Shown one piece after another: positions 8,308 through 17,416 of a stretch of DNA of 64,000 nucleotides (position 1 is its first letter; each line of letters opens with the position of its first letter). The notes below the pieces were generated by a model. The model made no database searches, was not told the DNA's origin, and saw nothing but the letters and a program-made list of their open reading frames with translations. The DNA lies in contig CAZQDZ010000012.1 of the NCBI GenBank assembly GCA_964591455.1, forward strand, positions 1 through 64,000, read 5' to 3'. The translations under genes were made by a program, and so were the position numbers. The DNA is from RFSX01 sp964591455. GTDB taxonomy: Bacteria > Bacteroidota > Bacteroidia > Chitinophagales > Saprospiraceae.

Positions 8308-8997
8308 ATGAGATTCCTAATACTTATAATCAGCTCTTTAGTAAGTATGTCCTTACACTCACAGAATAACCTTAGAACTAATGTTGAGAACGACCTTAGC
8401 TTAGATAATAGAATAGAGGCAACAAATGTTACAGGTATGACTCTAGCATCCTCCATTGGGTTTAACTTATTCGCCAAGCCAATTAAGGGTTCACTAGATT
8501 ATCTATATGATACTGATTTTGAGCTGGCAGGTAAGAAGTCGAATATATTGTCGCAGCCTATTATACCGGATCCAAAAGCTTCCCGAACGAGCAGCAGATT
8601 TCTCGATCTAAATTTTGGCCTCGCATTTACAGATCTTTTGATCGACGATGATAACAGTAGTTTTATTTTTCCTGGGGTCTCATTCCTATGGGGAAATACC
8701 ATAACATATGCTAACAACACAGTTCTAGAATTTGAAGCTGGCTTTGCCTTTCCTTCCATTGTAACTGGAAAGATTGGGATAGGCAAAAAGTTTGAAAATT
8801 CAACGATTATCGCTGGCGTTAGACCTTTTCCTCTCAACATATACGTGCAATCTAGCTTTGCGCATAGCGACAGAGGCTATTGGACGGTATCATTCGAACA
8901 TAATCCATTAAGGGATTCTGATAATCTCATTTCATTCGGCTCTAGATCGCTATTGACCTTTGGCTATAGATGGCATAGACCTAGGAGGTACAAGTAG
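8308..8997 (+). CDS. Secreted beta-strand-rich protein, tandem copy 1
   Basis: 229 residues from the ATG opening a signal peptide (MRFLILIISSLVSMSLHSQ); the open frame itself extends to 8248. The mature protein has alternating strands and ends TFGYRWHRPRRYK, consistent with a small outer-membrane or periplasmic beta-barrel. I recognise no named family. It is a paralogue of the next gene, with near-identical DNA over long stretches such as the FLWGNTITYANNTVLE segment and the signal-peptide region. This copy carries an insertion (TDLLIDDDNSSFIF) missing from copy 2. Confidence 0.65.
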   Translation: MRFLILIISSLVSMSLHSQNNLRTNVENDLSLDNRIEATNVTGMTLASSIGFNLFAKPIKGSLDYLYDTDFELAGKKSNILSQPIIPDPKASRTSSRFLDLNFGLAFTDLLIDDDNSSFIFPGVSFLWGNTITYANNTVLEFEAGFAFPSIVTGKIGIGKKFENSTIIAGVRPFPLNIYVQSSFAHSDRGYWTVSFEHNPLRDSDNLISFGSRSLLTFGYRWHRPRRYK

Positions 8998-9053
8998 TGT
9001 ACTGATAAAAGACTATAAGAAATTAGAATATTCTATCAGATAAAAGATACAAA

Positions 9054-9698
9054 ATGAGATTCGTAATACTTATAATCAGCTCTTTAGTTAGCATATCATT
9101 GCACTCGCAGTATACCTTTACAACTAGTGTTGAAAATGGTCTTAGCTTAGGTAATAGGACAGATGCTCTAGCAACCTATATTGGGTATAGCCTATTCGCG
9201 GAGCCAAATAAGGGTTCACTTGATTATCTATATGATAATGATTTTGAGCTGGCAGATATGAAGCCGAATTTATTGTCGCAAAGTAATATACCAGACCCAA
9301 AATCATATAGGACTAACAGTAGATTTCTTGAATTAAATTTTGGTTTTACATATACAGATTTCGATTTTGTTCTTCCTGGCTTCTCATTCCTCTGGGGAAA
9401 TACCATAACATATGCTAACAACACAGTTCTAGAGTATGAGGCTGGCCTTGCCTTTCCTACTATTATAACAGGAAAGATTGGGATAGGTAAAGCGTTTGAA
9501 AATTCAACGCTTATAGTAGGCGTTAGGCCATACCCTACCAACATATACGTCCAATCTAGCTTTGCGCATAGAGATAAAGGCTATTGGACTGTATCACTAG
9601 AAATTAATCCACTAAATTCATATAGATTCATTTCATTCAACTCTAGAGCGCTATTGACTTTTGGCTATAGATGGCATACTCCTAGGAGGTACGGGTAG
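9054..9698 (+). CDS. Secreted beta-strand-rich protein, tandem copy 2
   Basis: 214 residues with signal peptide MRFVILIISSLVSISLHSQ and the same overall plan as copy 1: LDYLYDNDFELAD, SFLWGNTITYANN, GKIGIGKAFENST, IYVQSSFAHRDKGYWTVS, and a terminal TFGYRWHTPRRYG. The two genes are 56 bp apart and in the same direction, so this is a local tandem duplication that has since diverged. Function unknown; a surface or periplasmic location is inferred from the signal peptide. Confidence 0.65.
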   Translation: MRFVILIISSLVSISLHSQYTFTTSVENGLSLGNRTDALATYIGYSLFAEPNKGSLDYLYDNDFELADMKPNLLSQSNIPDPKSYRTNSRFLELNFGFTYTDFDFVLPGFSFLWGNTITYANNTVLEYEAGLAFPTIITGKIGIGKAFENSTLIVGVRPYPTNIYVQSSFAHRDKGYWTVSLEINPLNSYRFISFNSRALLTFGYRWHTPRRYG

Positions 9699-9754
9699 TG
9701 GTGGGTAAAAGACTTATTGAATAGACCATTTGGGCTACACGATTTTTATAAATT

Positions 9755-11191
9755 CTAGTTATTAAATGATTTTAAATAATCGTCAATTTTTTGTAACCTA
9801 AAGATTAAACGTCTATCATCAACTTTATCTTCGTCTCTTACCGGATAAACTACAAACTTTTTTTTGTTCTTATCAAAGAATACTTGTGTTCCATAAAGTT
9901 GCTTCTTGTTTTCGTCAAGCAAATTTTTGTCTATTAAGTAAGGAATGAATGCCTTTGTAGCTTCACCTTTCATTGTGGCTTCAATAAGTTGTGATTCATA
10001 TTTCTTCCGAACTTCATAATTTGCATGCAATAACATTATGAATGCATAATCCATGAAGGAACTACCTATCAGAGAAATACCTGGATATCCAATAGAATCA
10101 ATAATACTAGTAATGGATTCTATGTTTAGTGAATCTAATCTATTGAATTCTAAGGAGTCAATATCTTTTGATCTTATATCTTGATCTACTTCAAATAACT
10201 TAGCTACTCTTTTCTTCAAGTCATTGGACATCCCAGGATACTCAGTTTCTTTTTCATTTGGAACAGTGGGAGAAAATGAAAATGTAACCTTTACTACTCT
10301 ATCTAGGTTATAATCATTTGACTTACTTTCTCTCGAACCAAAATAGTCATACGATATATTCTTTTCAGGTAAATACTCATTGACTATATCTAAAACTGAT
10401 TGTGCTCTTTGTTTTGATAAACTTAAATTATCATCAGCAGTACCTTCTTTTGAAGCATAACCTTCTATTCTTACTTCATCAATAGCATAATTCTTCAAGG
10501 ATGAATGAAGTTCAGATAAATCATCTTTATGTAAAACAGTGCTGCCTTTATCAAAATAAATATTAATTGTAGTGTCAACTTCAGTAACTTCTATCAGAGA
10601 TACATTATCGTAGAGGTAGAATATTTTAACATCCAATAACTCTGGCTCTTTGTAAAAATCACCAAAATATCCAAACTCTATGTTCTGTTCATTCCCCTGA
10701 CCAATTACTCTAAGACTCACCTTAGACCAAATATCTAATTCGGTATGAGGATTTATCACAGGTAGAGGTTCTGAATATCCTTTACTTGTCCGAAATCGTA
10801 CAGTTAATGTGTCTGAAAAAGTTTGATTAAATAATTTTGTCTTCAGAATATAATAAGACAACTCATATATTTTATTTTCCTTAAGAGGTTCTCGTAGTTT
10901 ACATGAAATAATTTCTGACTCCACTCCTGACAAGGCAAAGTAAGTCAATCCTGTAGCACCTCTTGATGGATAAAAGGACTTGTACTTCTCATTCTCAGGA
11001 TCAACACCGAACGGAATAAGCTTGAAATCCGCTTTCATTATATCTACACTTCCTTGTTCTATTGACCAATGCTTTGGCTTGCCATCTTCCCAGTCCTCTA
11101 AACTTGGATTAAGCACTAAATTTTGACCACTACAATCCAATATCAAAAATATTAGGGCAGACATAAGTGAAATTATAAAGTGCTTTCTCAT
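9755..11191 (-). CDS. OmpA-like / DUF6624 fusion protein
   Basis: 478 residues with a signal peptide (about 1-22). Residues 25-205 form an NPSLEDW-type jelly-roll domain like that of the lipoprotein at 2443. Residues about 210-305 are an OmpA C-terminal peptidoglycan-binding domain (IYFDKGSTVLHKDDL, IEGYASKEGTADDN, LSLSKQRAQSVLD). Residues about 325-475 match DUF6624 (VDQDIR, D..R.DSLN, IIDSIGYPG, LLHANYEVRKKYESQL, LYGTQVFFD). OmpA domains tether proteins to the cell wall. The role of DUF6624 is unknown. I know of no named protein with this combination. The 5' end overlaps no neighbour; transcription is with the gene upstream on the minus strand (11242-14391), 50 bp away. Confidence 0.72.
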   Translation of the reverse strand: MRKHFIISLMSALIFLILDCSGQNLVLNPSLEDWEDGKPKHWSIEQGSVDIMKADFKLIPFGVDPENEKYKSFYPSRGATGLTYFALSGVESEIISCKLREPLKENKIYELSYYILKTKLFNQTFSDTLTVRFRTSKGYSEPLPVINPHTELDIWSKVSLRVIGQGNEQNIEFGYFGDFYKEPELLDVKIFYLYDNVSLIEVTEVDTTINIYFDKGSTVLHKDDLSELHSSLKNYAIDEVRIEGYASKEGTADDNLSLSKQRAQSVLDIVNEYLPEKNISYDYFGSRESKSNDYNLDRVVKVTFSFSPTVPNEKETEYPGMSNDLKKRVAKLFEVDQDIRSKDIDSLEFNRLDSLNIESITSIIDSIGYPGISLIGSSFMDYAFIMLLHANYEVRKKYESQLIEATMKGEATKAFIPYLIDKNLLDENKKQLYGTQVFFDKNKKKFVVYPVRDEDKVDDRRLIFRLQKIDDYLKSFNN

Positions 11192-11241
11192 GTTTATGAA
11201 ATATTTAAGGAAAGTAGATTTTAAAATTATTCCCTATTTAA

Positions 11242-14200
11242 TTACTTCGCCCATATCGCACCTACACCAGCCTCCCATAGCTGCGCATTATATTTTTTGA
11301 TTCTCTTTTCTAGGGTTGTAGATTGTTTTTGTAGCTCAGCCCATTGTTGGTCCAGCTCCTGTCTTCTATCTCTTGATGGTTGATTGACGCGTGGGAGATC
11401 GCTTTCGGTATGGTTAATCATGAACATGTAATGTGCCGTAAACTTATTAGGGAAGTTTTCTACATCATCATAAGCTTTAGATTTTCTTTGGACCATCTCT
11501 TCATCCCAAGCCTTCAGATCTTTGATTAAGGATTGTCCGTCTTTAATGAGTGACTCATGATTGGTCTTGTCCAACTGACTGATTATTTTATTTAATTGCT
11601 GGCGCTTATTGTACAGTGTATTTGTCCGCTTATGCATAGCAGTTAGATTAGCTTCCACCTCATTCATAAACTGATTATATCCCGCATAGTCCAAGTCTGG
11701 AGGATAAGTGGGATTAGGTAATATATTGAATGAAGTTGGGTCAGATTCGTCTCCAATCTTAAGAGTGGCGCTATATTCACCAGGGACGGCCTTATGACCT
11801 CTAAAGCTGGCCTCTATATAGGTGTCAGGAATGCCTGGCATGATGCTGTGTCTGGTATCCCAGACATATCTATTTAGACCTGCGTTCTTAGAAAGCGTAT
11901 CCATAGCGGGCGGTCCTCCATCCCATCTGCGATAAGACTTGTCTTTTTTAGATGTCAAGGTATTGACAACCTGACCTTTGGCATCTTTGATTTCTATAGT
12001 CACATCTATGGAGTCAGCTACTTCAGGTAATTGGTAATAAATAACCACACCAGATGCTGGATTAACCCCATTCAGCAAATTTGTTCCTTTCGATTTATTG
12101 CCATCTAATGGGCTGCTGCTGTTATTGAGGTAGATGTCTTCGGGTTGGAATAGTTTGATATCCTTGGTATCCTTGTCATGCTGTCTCAGCAATCCCATAT
12201 CATCCAATACCCAGAATGAGCGACCAGAAGTAGCGATGGCCATATCATCATGTCTGATGATGATATCTAGGACGGGTGTGATAGGTAAATTAAGTTGTAG
12301 AGGTTCCCATTGCTTGCCACCATTCCATGATACATACATGCCTGTTTCTGTACCCGCAAATAATAGATTTTTTCTTTTGTCATCTTCTCTCACCACACGG
12401 GTAAATGCCCCCTGAGGAATTCCCTTAGATATATTTGTCCACGTCTTACCATAATTTGTGGATTTATATAGTGCTGGTGTTTTATCATTGAACTTATATC
12501 TCGTCGTGGCAATATAGACAGTACCCGCATCATGTGGTGATACATCAATCGCATTGATCAGACATTCTTTAAGTCCAGTTGGTGTGATGTTGTGCCAATT
12601 GTCTCCATTATCTCTTGTCACATGCACGAGCCCGTCATCACTGCCAGTATATATCGTGCCTGCCTCATGAGGAGACTCGGCTATATAACTAAGTGTCCCA
12701 TAATTCTCAGCACCCACAGCTTCATTTGTGTAGGGCCCACCGCCATTACCTTGTTTGTCGTCCTGATTTCTGGTCAGGTCAGGTGAAGCCTCTTCCCAGC
12801 TTTGCCCCAGGTCACGCGTTCTTAGTAAATACTGAGCGCCATGATAGAAGGTATTAGGCTCATGTTGTGATTTTATAATTGGCGCATTCCAATTGAATAG
12901 ATATTTCATCTCACGGGCTTCCATACCCAAATATTGGATAGGCGCAGCCATGATTTGAGATCCAGCATCCGCCTTAGTGTTGAGCGCTTCTATGGTGCCT
13001 AGATATGAGCCACCCATAACCACTTCTGGGTTATCTGGATCAAAAGCCAGGAAGGCACTTTCACCACCAGCAGAGGCTGTCCAATTTTGTGCTGTAATCG
13101 CACGACCACTAATAGACCGATGTTCTATAGCTACAGAACTATTGTCTTGTTGCCCGCCATAAATGCGATAGGGAAAACTATTATCTACATTGATTCTATA
13201 GAACTGCGCAGTGGGCATATTGGCTTGTGTAGACCATGACTTACCTTGATTGAAACTGATAGCCGCACCGCCATCATTAGAAATACACAGATTATTAGAA
13301 TTATGTGGATTAATCCACAGATCATGATAATCACCATGGGTACCTGTAATCCTTGACCAAGATTTTCCGCCATCTATAGATTTGAGTGCGGGAGCACTAA
13401 GTACATAGATTAAGTTTTCATTATTAGGGTCTATAAAGACTTCTATATAATACCATGCTCTTTGCGTCAGTCTATTATCACCACTGACTTTGGACCATTT
13501 GTCACCGCCATTATTGGACACAAATAACCCACTTTTATCTTTCTGAGTGTCGCTTTCAATCAGCGCATAGACTTTATCGGGATTAGACCTGGATACGGCG
13601 ATAGCCATTTTACCTTTTTCTTTAGGGAGTCCTTTATGTATTTTCTTCCAAGTCTTGCCAGCATCAGTGCTTTTGTAGAGACCACTGCCTTCGCCACCAC
13701 TTATGACTTTCCATGGGACTCGTTGATGTTCCCACATGGCAGCATATAGTACATCTGGATTGGTAATGTCCATGCTCAGTTCAGAGCATCCTGTACTTTC
13801 ATTCACAAAAAGCACTTTGTTCCAGGATGCGCCACCATCTGTCGATTTGAATATGCCTCTCTCTTTATTAGGTCCATATAGAGCACCTTGGGCCGCCACA
13901 TATACGATATCAGGATTTGTAGGGTGGATAATGACTCTGGAGATATGCTGAGTCTCTGCCAAGCCCATATGTTTCCAAGTCTTGCCACCATTTGTGGATT
14001 TATATACGCCATCACCATGTGAGGTCATCACGCCTCTAGGGGCATGCTCACCCATGCCGACATAGACGATATTAGTATGACTCTCTGAGATAGCGACGGC
14101 ACCGACTGATCCCGTCTTGAAATATCCATCCGATATATTTTTCCAGTGCTGGCCTGCGTCATTTGTTTTCCATAATCCACCTCCTGTCGTACCCATATAA

Positions 14201-14391
14201 TAAGTTAGGGGATCACCCACGACACCACTAGAACCTACAGACCGCCCGCCTCTGAAAGGTCCTATATTTCTGTATTTGACAGATTGGTAGAAGCTGTCAG
14301 CTGTCATCGATTTGGCAGAAAGAGCTGTATTCTGACTGTAACCTGTGCTAAGCCATATGAAGAACAGACAGAGAGTGGTCAAAGTTTTCAT
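11242..14391 (-). CDS. Secreted BNR/sortilin-type beta-propeller protein
   Basis: 1049 residues with a signal peptide (MKTLTTLCLFFIWLSTGYSQ). The body has many Asp-box/BNR repeats of the form S.DGG..W (GGGLWKTNDAGQHWKN, VYKSTNGGKTWKH, GIFKSTDGGASWNK, GLYKSTDAGKTWKK, LYKSTNYGKTWTN), as in VPS10/sortilin domains and exo-glycosidases. The C-terminal 200 residues include a FlgD/Ig-like segment and a helical tail. Proteins of this size and start (YRNIGPFRGGRSVG) are common in Bacteroidota and often labelled glycosyl hydrolase, but no sialidase Arg triad or catalytic residues can be assigned here. Extracellular or periplasmic binding scaffold is the safer description. Confidence 0.8.
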   Translation of the reverse strand: MKTLTTLCLFFIWLSTGYSQNTALSAKSMTADSFYQSVKYRNIGPFRGGRSVGSSGVVGDPLTYYMGTTGGGLWKTNDAGQHWKNISDGYFKTGSVGAVAISESHTNIVYVGMGEHAPRGVMTSHGDGVYKSTNGGKTWKHMGLAETQHISRVIIHPTNPDIVYVAAQGALYGPNKERGIFKSTDGGASWNKVLFVNESTGCSELSMDITNPDVLYAAMWEHQRVPWKVISGGEGSGLYKSTDAGKTWKKIHKGLPKEKGKMAIAVSRSNPDKVYALIESDTQKDKSGLFVSNNGGDKWSKVSGDNRLTQRAWYYIEVFIDPNNENLIYVLSAPALKSIDGGKSWSRITGTHGDYHDLWINPHNSNNLCISNDGGAAISFNQGKSWSTQANMPTAQFYRINVDNSFPYRIYGGQQDNSSVAIEHRSISGRAITAQNWTASAGGESAFLAFDPDNPEVVMGGSYLGTIEALNTKADAGSQIMAAPIQYLGMEAREMKYLFNWNAPIIKSQHEPNTFYHGAQYLLRTRDLGQSWEEASPDLTRNQDDKQGNGGGPYTNEAVGAENYGTLSYIAESPHEAGTIYTGSDDGLVHVTRDNGDNWHNITPTGLKECLINAIDVSPHDAGTVYIATTRYKFNDKTPALYKSTNYGKTWTNISKGIPQGAFTRVVREDDKRKNLLFAGTETGMYVSWNGGKQWEPLQLNLPITPVLDIIIRHDDMAIATSGRSFWVLDDMGLLRQHDKDTKDIKLFQPEDIYLNNSSSPLDGNKSKGTNLLNGVNPASGVVIYYQLPEVADSIDVTIEIKDAKGQVVNTLTSKKDKSYRRWDGGPPAMDTLSKNAGLNRYVWDTRHSIMPGIPDTYIEASFRGHKAVPGEYSATLKIGDESDPTSFNILPNPTYPPDLDYAGYNQFMNEVEANLTAMHKRTNTLYNKRQQLNKIISQLDKTNHESLIKDGQSLIKDLKAWDEEMVQRKSKAYDDVENFPNKFTAHYMFMINHTESDLPRVNQPSRDRRQELDQQWAELQKQSTTLEKRIKKYNAQLWEAGVGAIWAK

Positions 14392-14448
14392 GTAACTAAT
14401 TTATTGGGTTAAGATAAGGAGCTCTGATTAATTATGGCTAAAATGATT

Positions 14449-15468
14449 CTACTCATAGTAAACTCCCATTAATTTCTCGACGCGATTCTTGAATTGCTTA
14501 ACATCGTTTTCCATTTTTATAAAAAACAATTCTCTATACTGATACCCTTCGGTAGAGATAAGCACGGACCTCTTCTTGAGTCGGTCTATCCAATCCTTAG
14601 AAAACTGAAAGAAGGGTTTATTGTGACTTACAATAAACTGTGGATAATCGTAACCTAGAAATGTAGACTTCACACTGGCCGAATCAAACTGTACGATATT
14701 CAGATAATTACCGAAATCATTAAGATAGATTTTTAAGTTGGAGCCTTGGACTTCAGTCCCCTGTATAGACTTGACACCGGAGATGCTGATGTTTCTAAGA
14801 TGTAAAACCAGATTGTCTATATCGTTAACTAATTGGGTGATATAGTTTCCATCTTTGAAGGCCCGTATTGTAATACAAAAAATAATCTGTTGGAACAGAT
14901 TATTGAGCATATTACTATTCCAGATTTCGGTTACGCTATTTCGGTAGTAATTATTCAAGATATCATCTCTGATAGACTTGGCTTCCCGTTCATGCTCAGA
15001 TACATTTCCGATAATTAAATTCACATCATCCCAGTGCAAATGCTTCCATACCGATATCATAAAATTGAATATATACTTATGACCAAAGTAATAGAAGATA
15101 GGTAATTCATTGGCGAGGTAAGTCAGGTGTACTTTCTCTGAATCATCTAGATTTCTGATGGGCTTAAAGAACTTAATATACTGTTCTATGAAGCTGTCTA
15201 AGGAAGATTTTTCTTTGTGTACAAAGGGATGAAAAAAAGAAATAAAGCGATCGCTTCGGAATGTGGCATCTAATGAGATGTTGTAATGGTCGCATAGGAT
15301 GATGATCTCGCTGATAGGCATGGAGGTCTCGCCATTCATCCTTTTGTAGGCGGCACCTTTTTTAATATTGAGCAAAGCCATCACCTCATAAATAATCCTG
15401 TTCTCCTTTGTATTACGCTTAGCTATGATATCAAATAGCTTTTTCTGGTAGTTGTGTGGACTGTTCAT
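14449..15468 (-). CDS. Helix-turn-helix regulator with long C-terminal region
   Basis: 339 residues, no signal peptide. Residues about 25-60 (ALLNIKKGAAYKRMNGETSM, ending in PISEIIILCDHYNISLD) look like an XRE-type helix-turn-helix. The remaining 270 residues are mainly helical without a recognised ligand domain. Bacteroidota have many such one-domain regulators of unknown signal. It lies upstream of the BNR gene on the same strand and diverges from the lipoprotein gene at 15632, so it may control either (inference). Confidence 0.6.
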   Translation of the reverse strand: MNSPHNYQKKLFDIIAKRNTKENRIIYEVMALLNIKKGAAYKRMNGETSMPISEIIILCDHYNISLDATFRSDRFISFFHPFVHKEKSSLDSFIEQYIKFFKPIRNLDDSEKVHLTYLANELPIFYYFGHKYIFNFMISVWKHLHWDDVNLIIGNVSEHEREAKSIRDDILNNYYRNSVTEIWNSNMLNNLFQQIIFCITIRAFKDGNYITQLVNDIDNLVLHLRNISISGVKSIQGTEVQGSNLKIYLNDFGNYLNIVQFDSASVKSTFLGYDYPQFIVSHNKPFFQFSKDWIDRLKKRSVLISTEGYQYRELFFIKMENDVKQFKNRVEKLMGVYYE

Positions 15469-15600
15469 GGATCAGAAGTTTTACACAGATTATCTACAAT
15501 ATGTAAACAAATCAGACAAACACAGCAGTGTACTTCGATAATTGTAAGAAAATAATTCACGAATCTACATTATGTGACATTTTTCGCCCGCCACCATTAC

Positions 15601-15608
15601 TATATTTG
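15601..15608 (+). promoter_or_regulatory. -7 promoter box for the 15632 lipoprotein gene
   Basis: TATATTTG fits TAnnTTTG and lies 23 bases before the start codon. The -33 region is poorly matched (TTTTTC instead of TTTG). Confidence 0.4.
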
Positions 15609-15631
15609 AAGGTATCAAATCATATAGACAG

Positions 15632-16351
15632 ATGAGAAAACTCATAATTATCCTATTGGCAGTCGGACTACTCCAAAGCTGTTCTCAGACTATTTATACA
15701 CCCTCTGCTCAAGTTATTCCAGTGATAGAGAATAAGGGAGACTTACAAGTAGGCATAGACATATCTTCTGAATCTCCGGCCATTACCCTATCTGCCGCAG
15801 GTTTTTTGGCTGATAGCCGAGTAAGATTAAATTATGCGCCTACTGATAAATTAAGGCTTTATACAGAATCCAGCACCTCTTTCTACGCCATAGAACGGAG
15901 AGTCCATTCCAGATTAGGTATCGGGTATCTGTCCAAAAATCAGACTGGAAGATTCTTTCAAATTTTTGGCTTAGCTGGGCTAGGAAGAATAAATCTTGAT
16001 GGTTTGTTGACATTTTCTTCCCAAGAAGAAAGTCTAATTGGACGTTATAGTCAATTAGCCATTCAGCCTATGTTTGGTGTAATAAAAAAGCAAAGTAACA
16101 TTGCATTTACATCAACTGTAAAGCGATTACAATTTTTTGAATTAAGTGATATAGAAAGAGAAGGATTGGCTTTATACATTATAGAACCAACGATCTCGTT
16201 TAGTACAAAGGGCAAAGACTTATCATTTGATTTTGAGTATGGATATAGTATCAATCTAGGTCTGGAAAATAGTAACACTCACTTTGTGTCTGCAGGGTTT
16301 TCTTACACGTTTTCTACTGCGACTGAGCCTAAAGAAATCACTGAGCATTAG
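15632..16351 (+). CDS. Predicted envelope lipoprotein, beta-strand rich
   Basis: 239 residues. The signal MRKLIIILLAVGLLQSC places the lipidated cysteine at 17. The mature part alternates polar and hydrophobic residues and ends VSAGFSYTF before a short tail, like a small beta-barrel or porin-like fold. No family is recognised. It is divergent from the regulator at 14449-15468 and convergent with the barrel gene at 16476, with about 120 bp between stops. Confidence 0.6.
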   Translation: MRKLIIILLAVGLLQSCSQTIYTPSAQVIPVIENKGDLQVGIDISSESPAITLSAAGFLADSRVRLNYAPTDKLRLYTESSTSFYAIERRVHSRLGIGYLSKNQTGRFFQIFGLAGLGRINLDGLLTFSSQEESLIGRYSQLAIQPMFGVIKKQSNIAFTSTVKRLQFFELSDIEREGLALYIIEPTISFSTKGKDLSFDFEYGYSINLGLENSNTHFVSAGFSYTFSTATEPKEITEH

Positions 16352-16475
16352 AATCTAATTGGGTAAAATTGATGGTATTTAAAAAATACAGATGCCAAAA
16401 TTGACACCTGCATTTTCCGTCTTGGGATGAAAAGAGGAATTGATTAGAATTTTGTCTTCTACACGAGAAGAATTT

Positions 16476-17126
16476 TTATAGAAAAAATGAAGCTGATAAT
16501 TCCAGATATTTAGCATTTCTGCCTATGACCAATGGCACACCCTCAAATTTATATCCGTCGCTCACATCTTGGAAGATATAGGTATGCCGGAGATCCAGAT
16601 GTATATGCTTATTAAGCTTATATCCTAATAGAAAATTAAATCCAGTATTATATTTTCTGCTGGTATATTCTAGGGCATTGGTAAAAGTAGAAAGGGCTTC
16701 TTCCTCACTAAGCTTGTAAGCTATTTCTGGTCCGACACCTAATTTAAACTTCTTTAGATTTACGCCTGCCATCACTGATCCTCTAAGGGAGGTAGATGTA
16801 TTTCTGTATATGGTAGCTGGGTCCAATAGAGTGCCTGAGGTGCCATAAGCTTGTACTGCAAAAGTCTGACCGCTGGACATATATCCCACTTCTGACATGA
16901 CAAAAACTTTTTCATTTTGATTTAGCATAGTGACACCTATGCCTTTACGTGGCTCAGAGCTGACATAGCCTAATTGGAGCACTTTTGTTAGAGAGCTTTC
17001 TACAAATTCCTCAGATATTTCATCGGTATATGACATACCATAGAAAGTTTTGATTCCGAATGTTGTCTGCGCTGTTGCGATGGAAGCCAGGCATAGCATA
17101 GCTAGGATGAAAAGTGTGTTCTTCAT
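16476..17126 (-). CDS. Outer-membrane beta-barrel protein
   Basis: 216 residues with signal peptide MKNTLFILAMLCLASIATAQ. Alternating strands (SLRGSVMAGVNLKKFKLGVG, NTGFNFLLGYKLNKHIHLDL) end in the aromatic C-terminal motif LELSASFFL expected of BAM substrates. Resembles the short OmpW/PorT-like barrels of Bacteroidota. Substrate or partner unknown. An imperfectly spaced A+T inverted repeat lies 8 bases upstream of the start (17134-17156). Confidence 0.7.
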   Translation of the reverse strand: MKNTLFILAMLCLASIATAQTTFGIKTFYGMSYTDEISEEFVESSLTKVLQLGYVSSEPRKGIGVTMLNQNEKVFVMSEVGYMSSGQTFAVQAYGTSGTLLDPATIYRNTSTSLRGSVMAGVNLKKFKLGVGPEIAYKLSEEEALSTFTNALEYTSRKYNTGFNFLLGYKLNKHIHLDLRHTYIFQDVSDGYKFEGVPLVIGRNAKYLELSASFFL

Positions 17127-17416
17127 TTCAATTTATTATTTAGTCAATAAATAATAGGCAATATTGGTCTAATAGCTTGGAAGTTGTTTGATTGCCTATT
17201 TTAGTTGTAGAGCTACTTCAGATAACTGGAATTTTACTTTTACTATAATGTCCATCTATAATGCTTAAAGACACATAGATATTGTCCTTCTTTCCTCATA
17301 AAAATTTAAAGGAAGATTAAAAATAGAATAATCTTAATATGAATAAATTGTAGAATCCCTACTTTGCAGAATAAAGAATATATCAGAATCATAAAAAAGC
17401 CATTCCCTCTAGAACT

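Noticed and set aside
11242..14391. Several plus-strand and minus-strand ORFs of 60-100 codons inside the BNR gene
   Set aside because: They are out-of-frame shadows of the propeller gene, with no signals of their own.
17134..17156. TATTATTTA/TAAATAATA inverted repeat upstream of the barrel gene
   Set aside because: Low-complexity A+T sequence that is expected by chance; no second copy.
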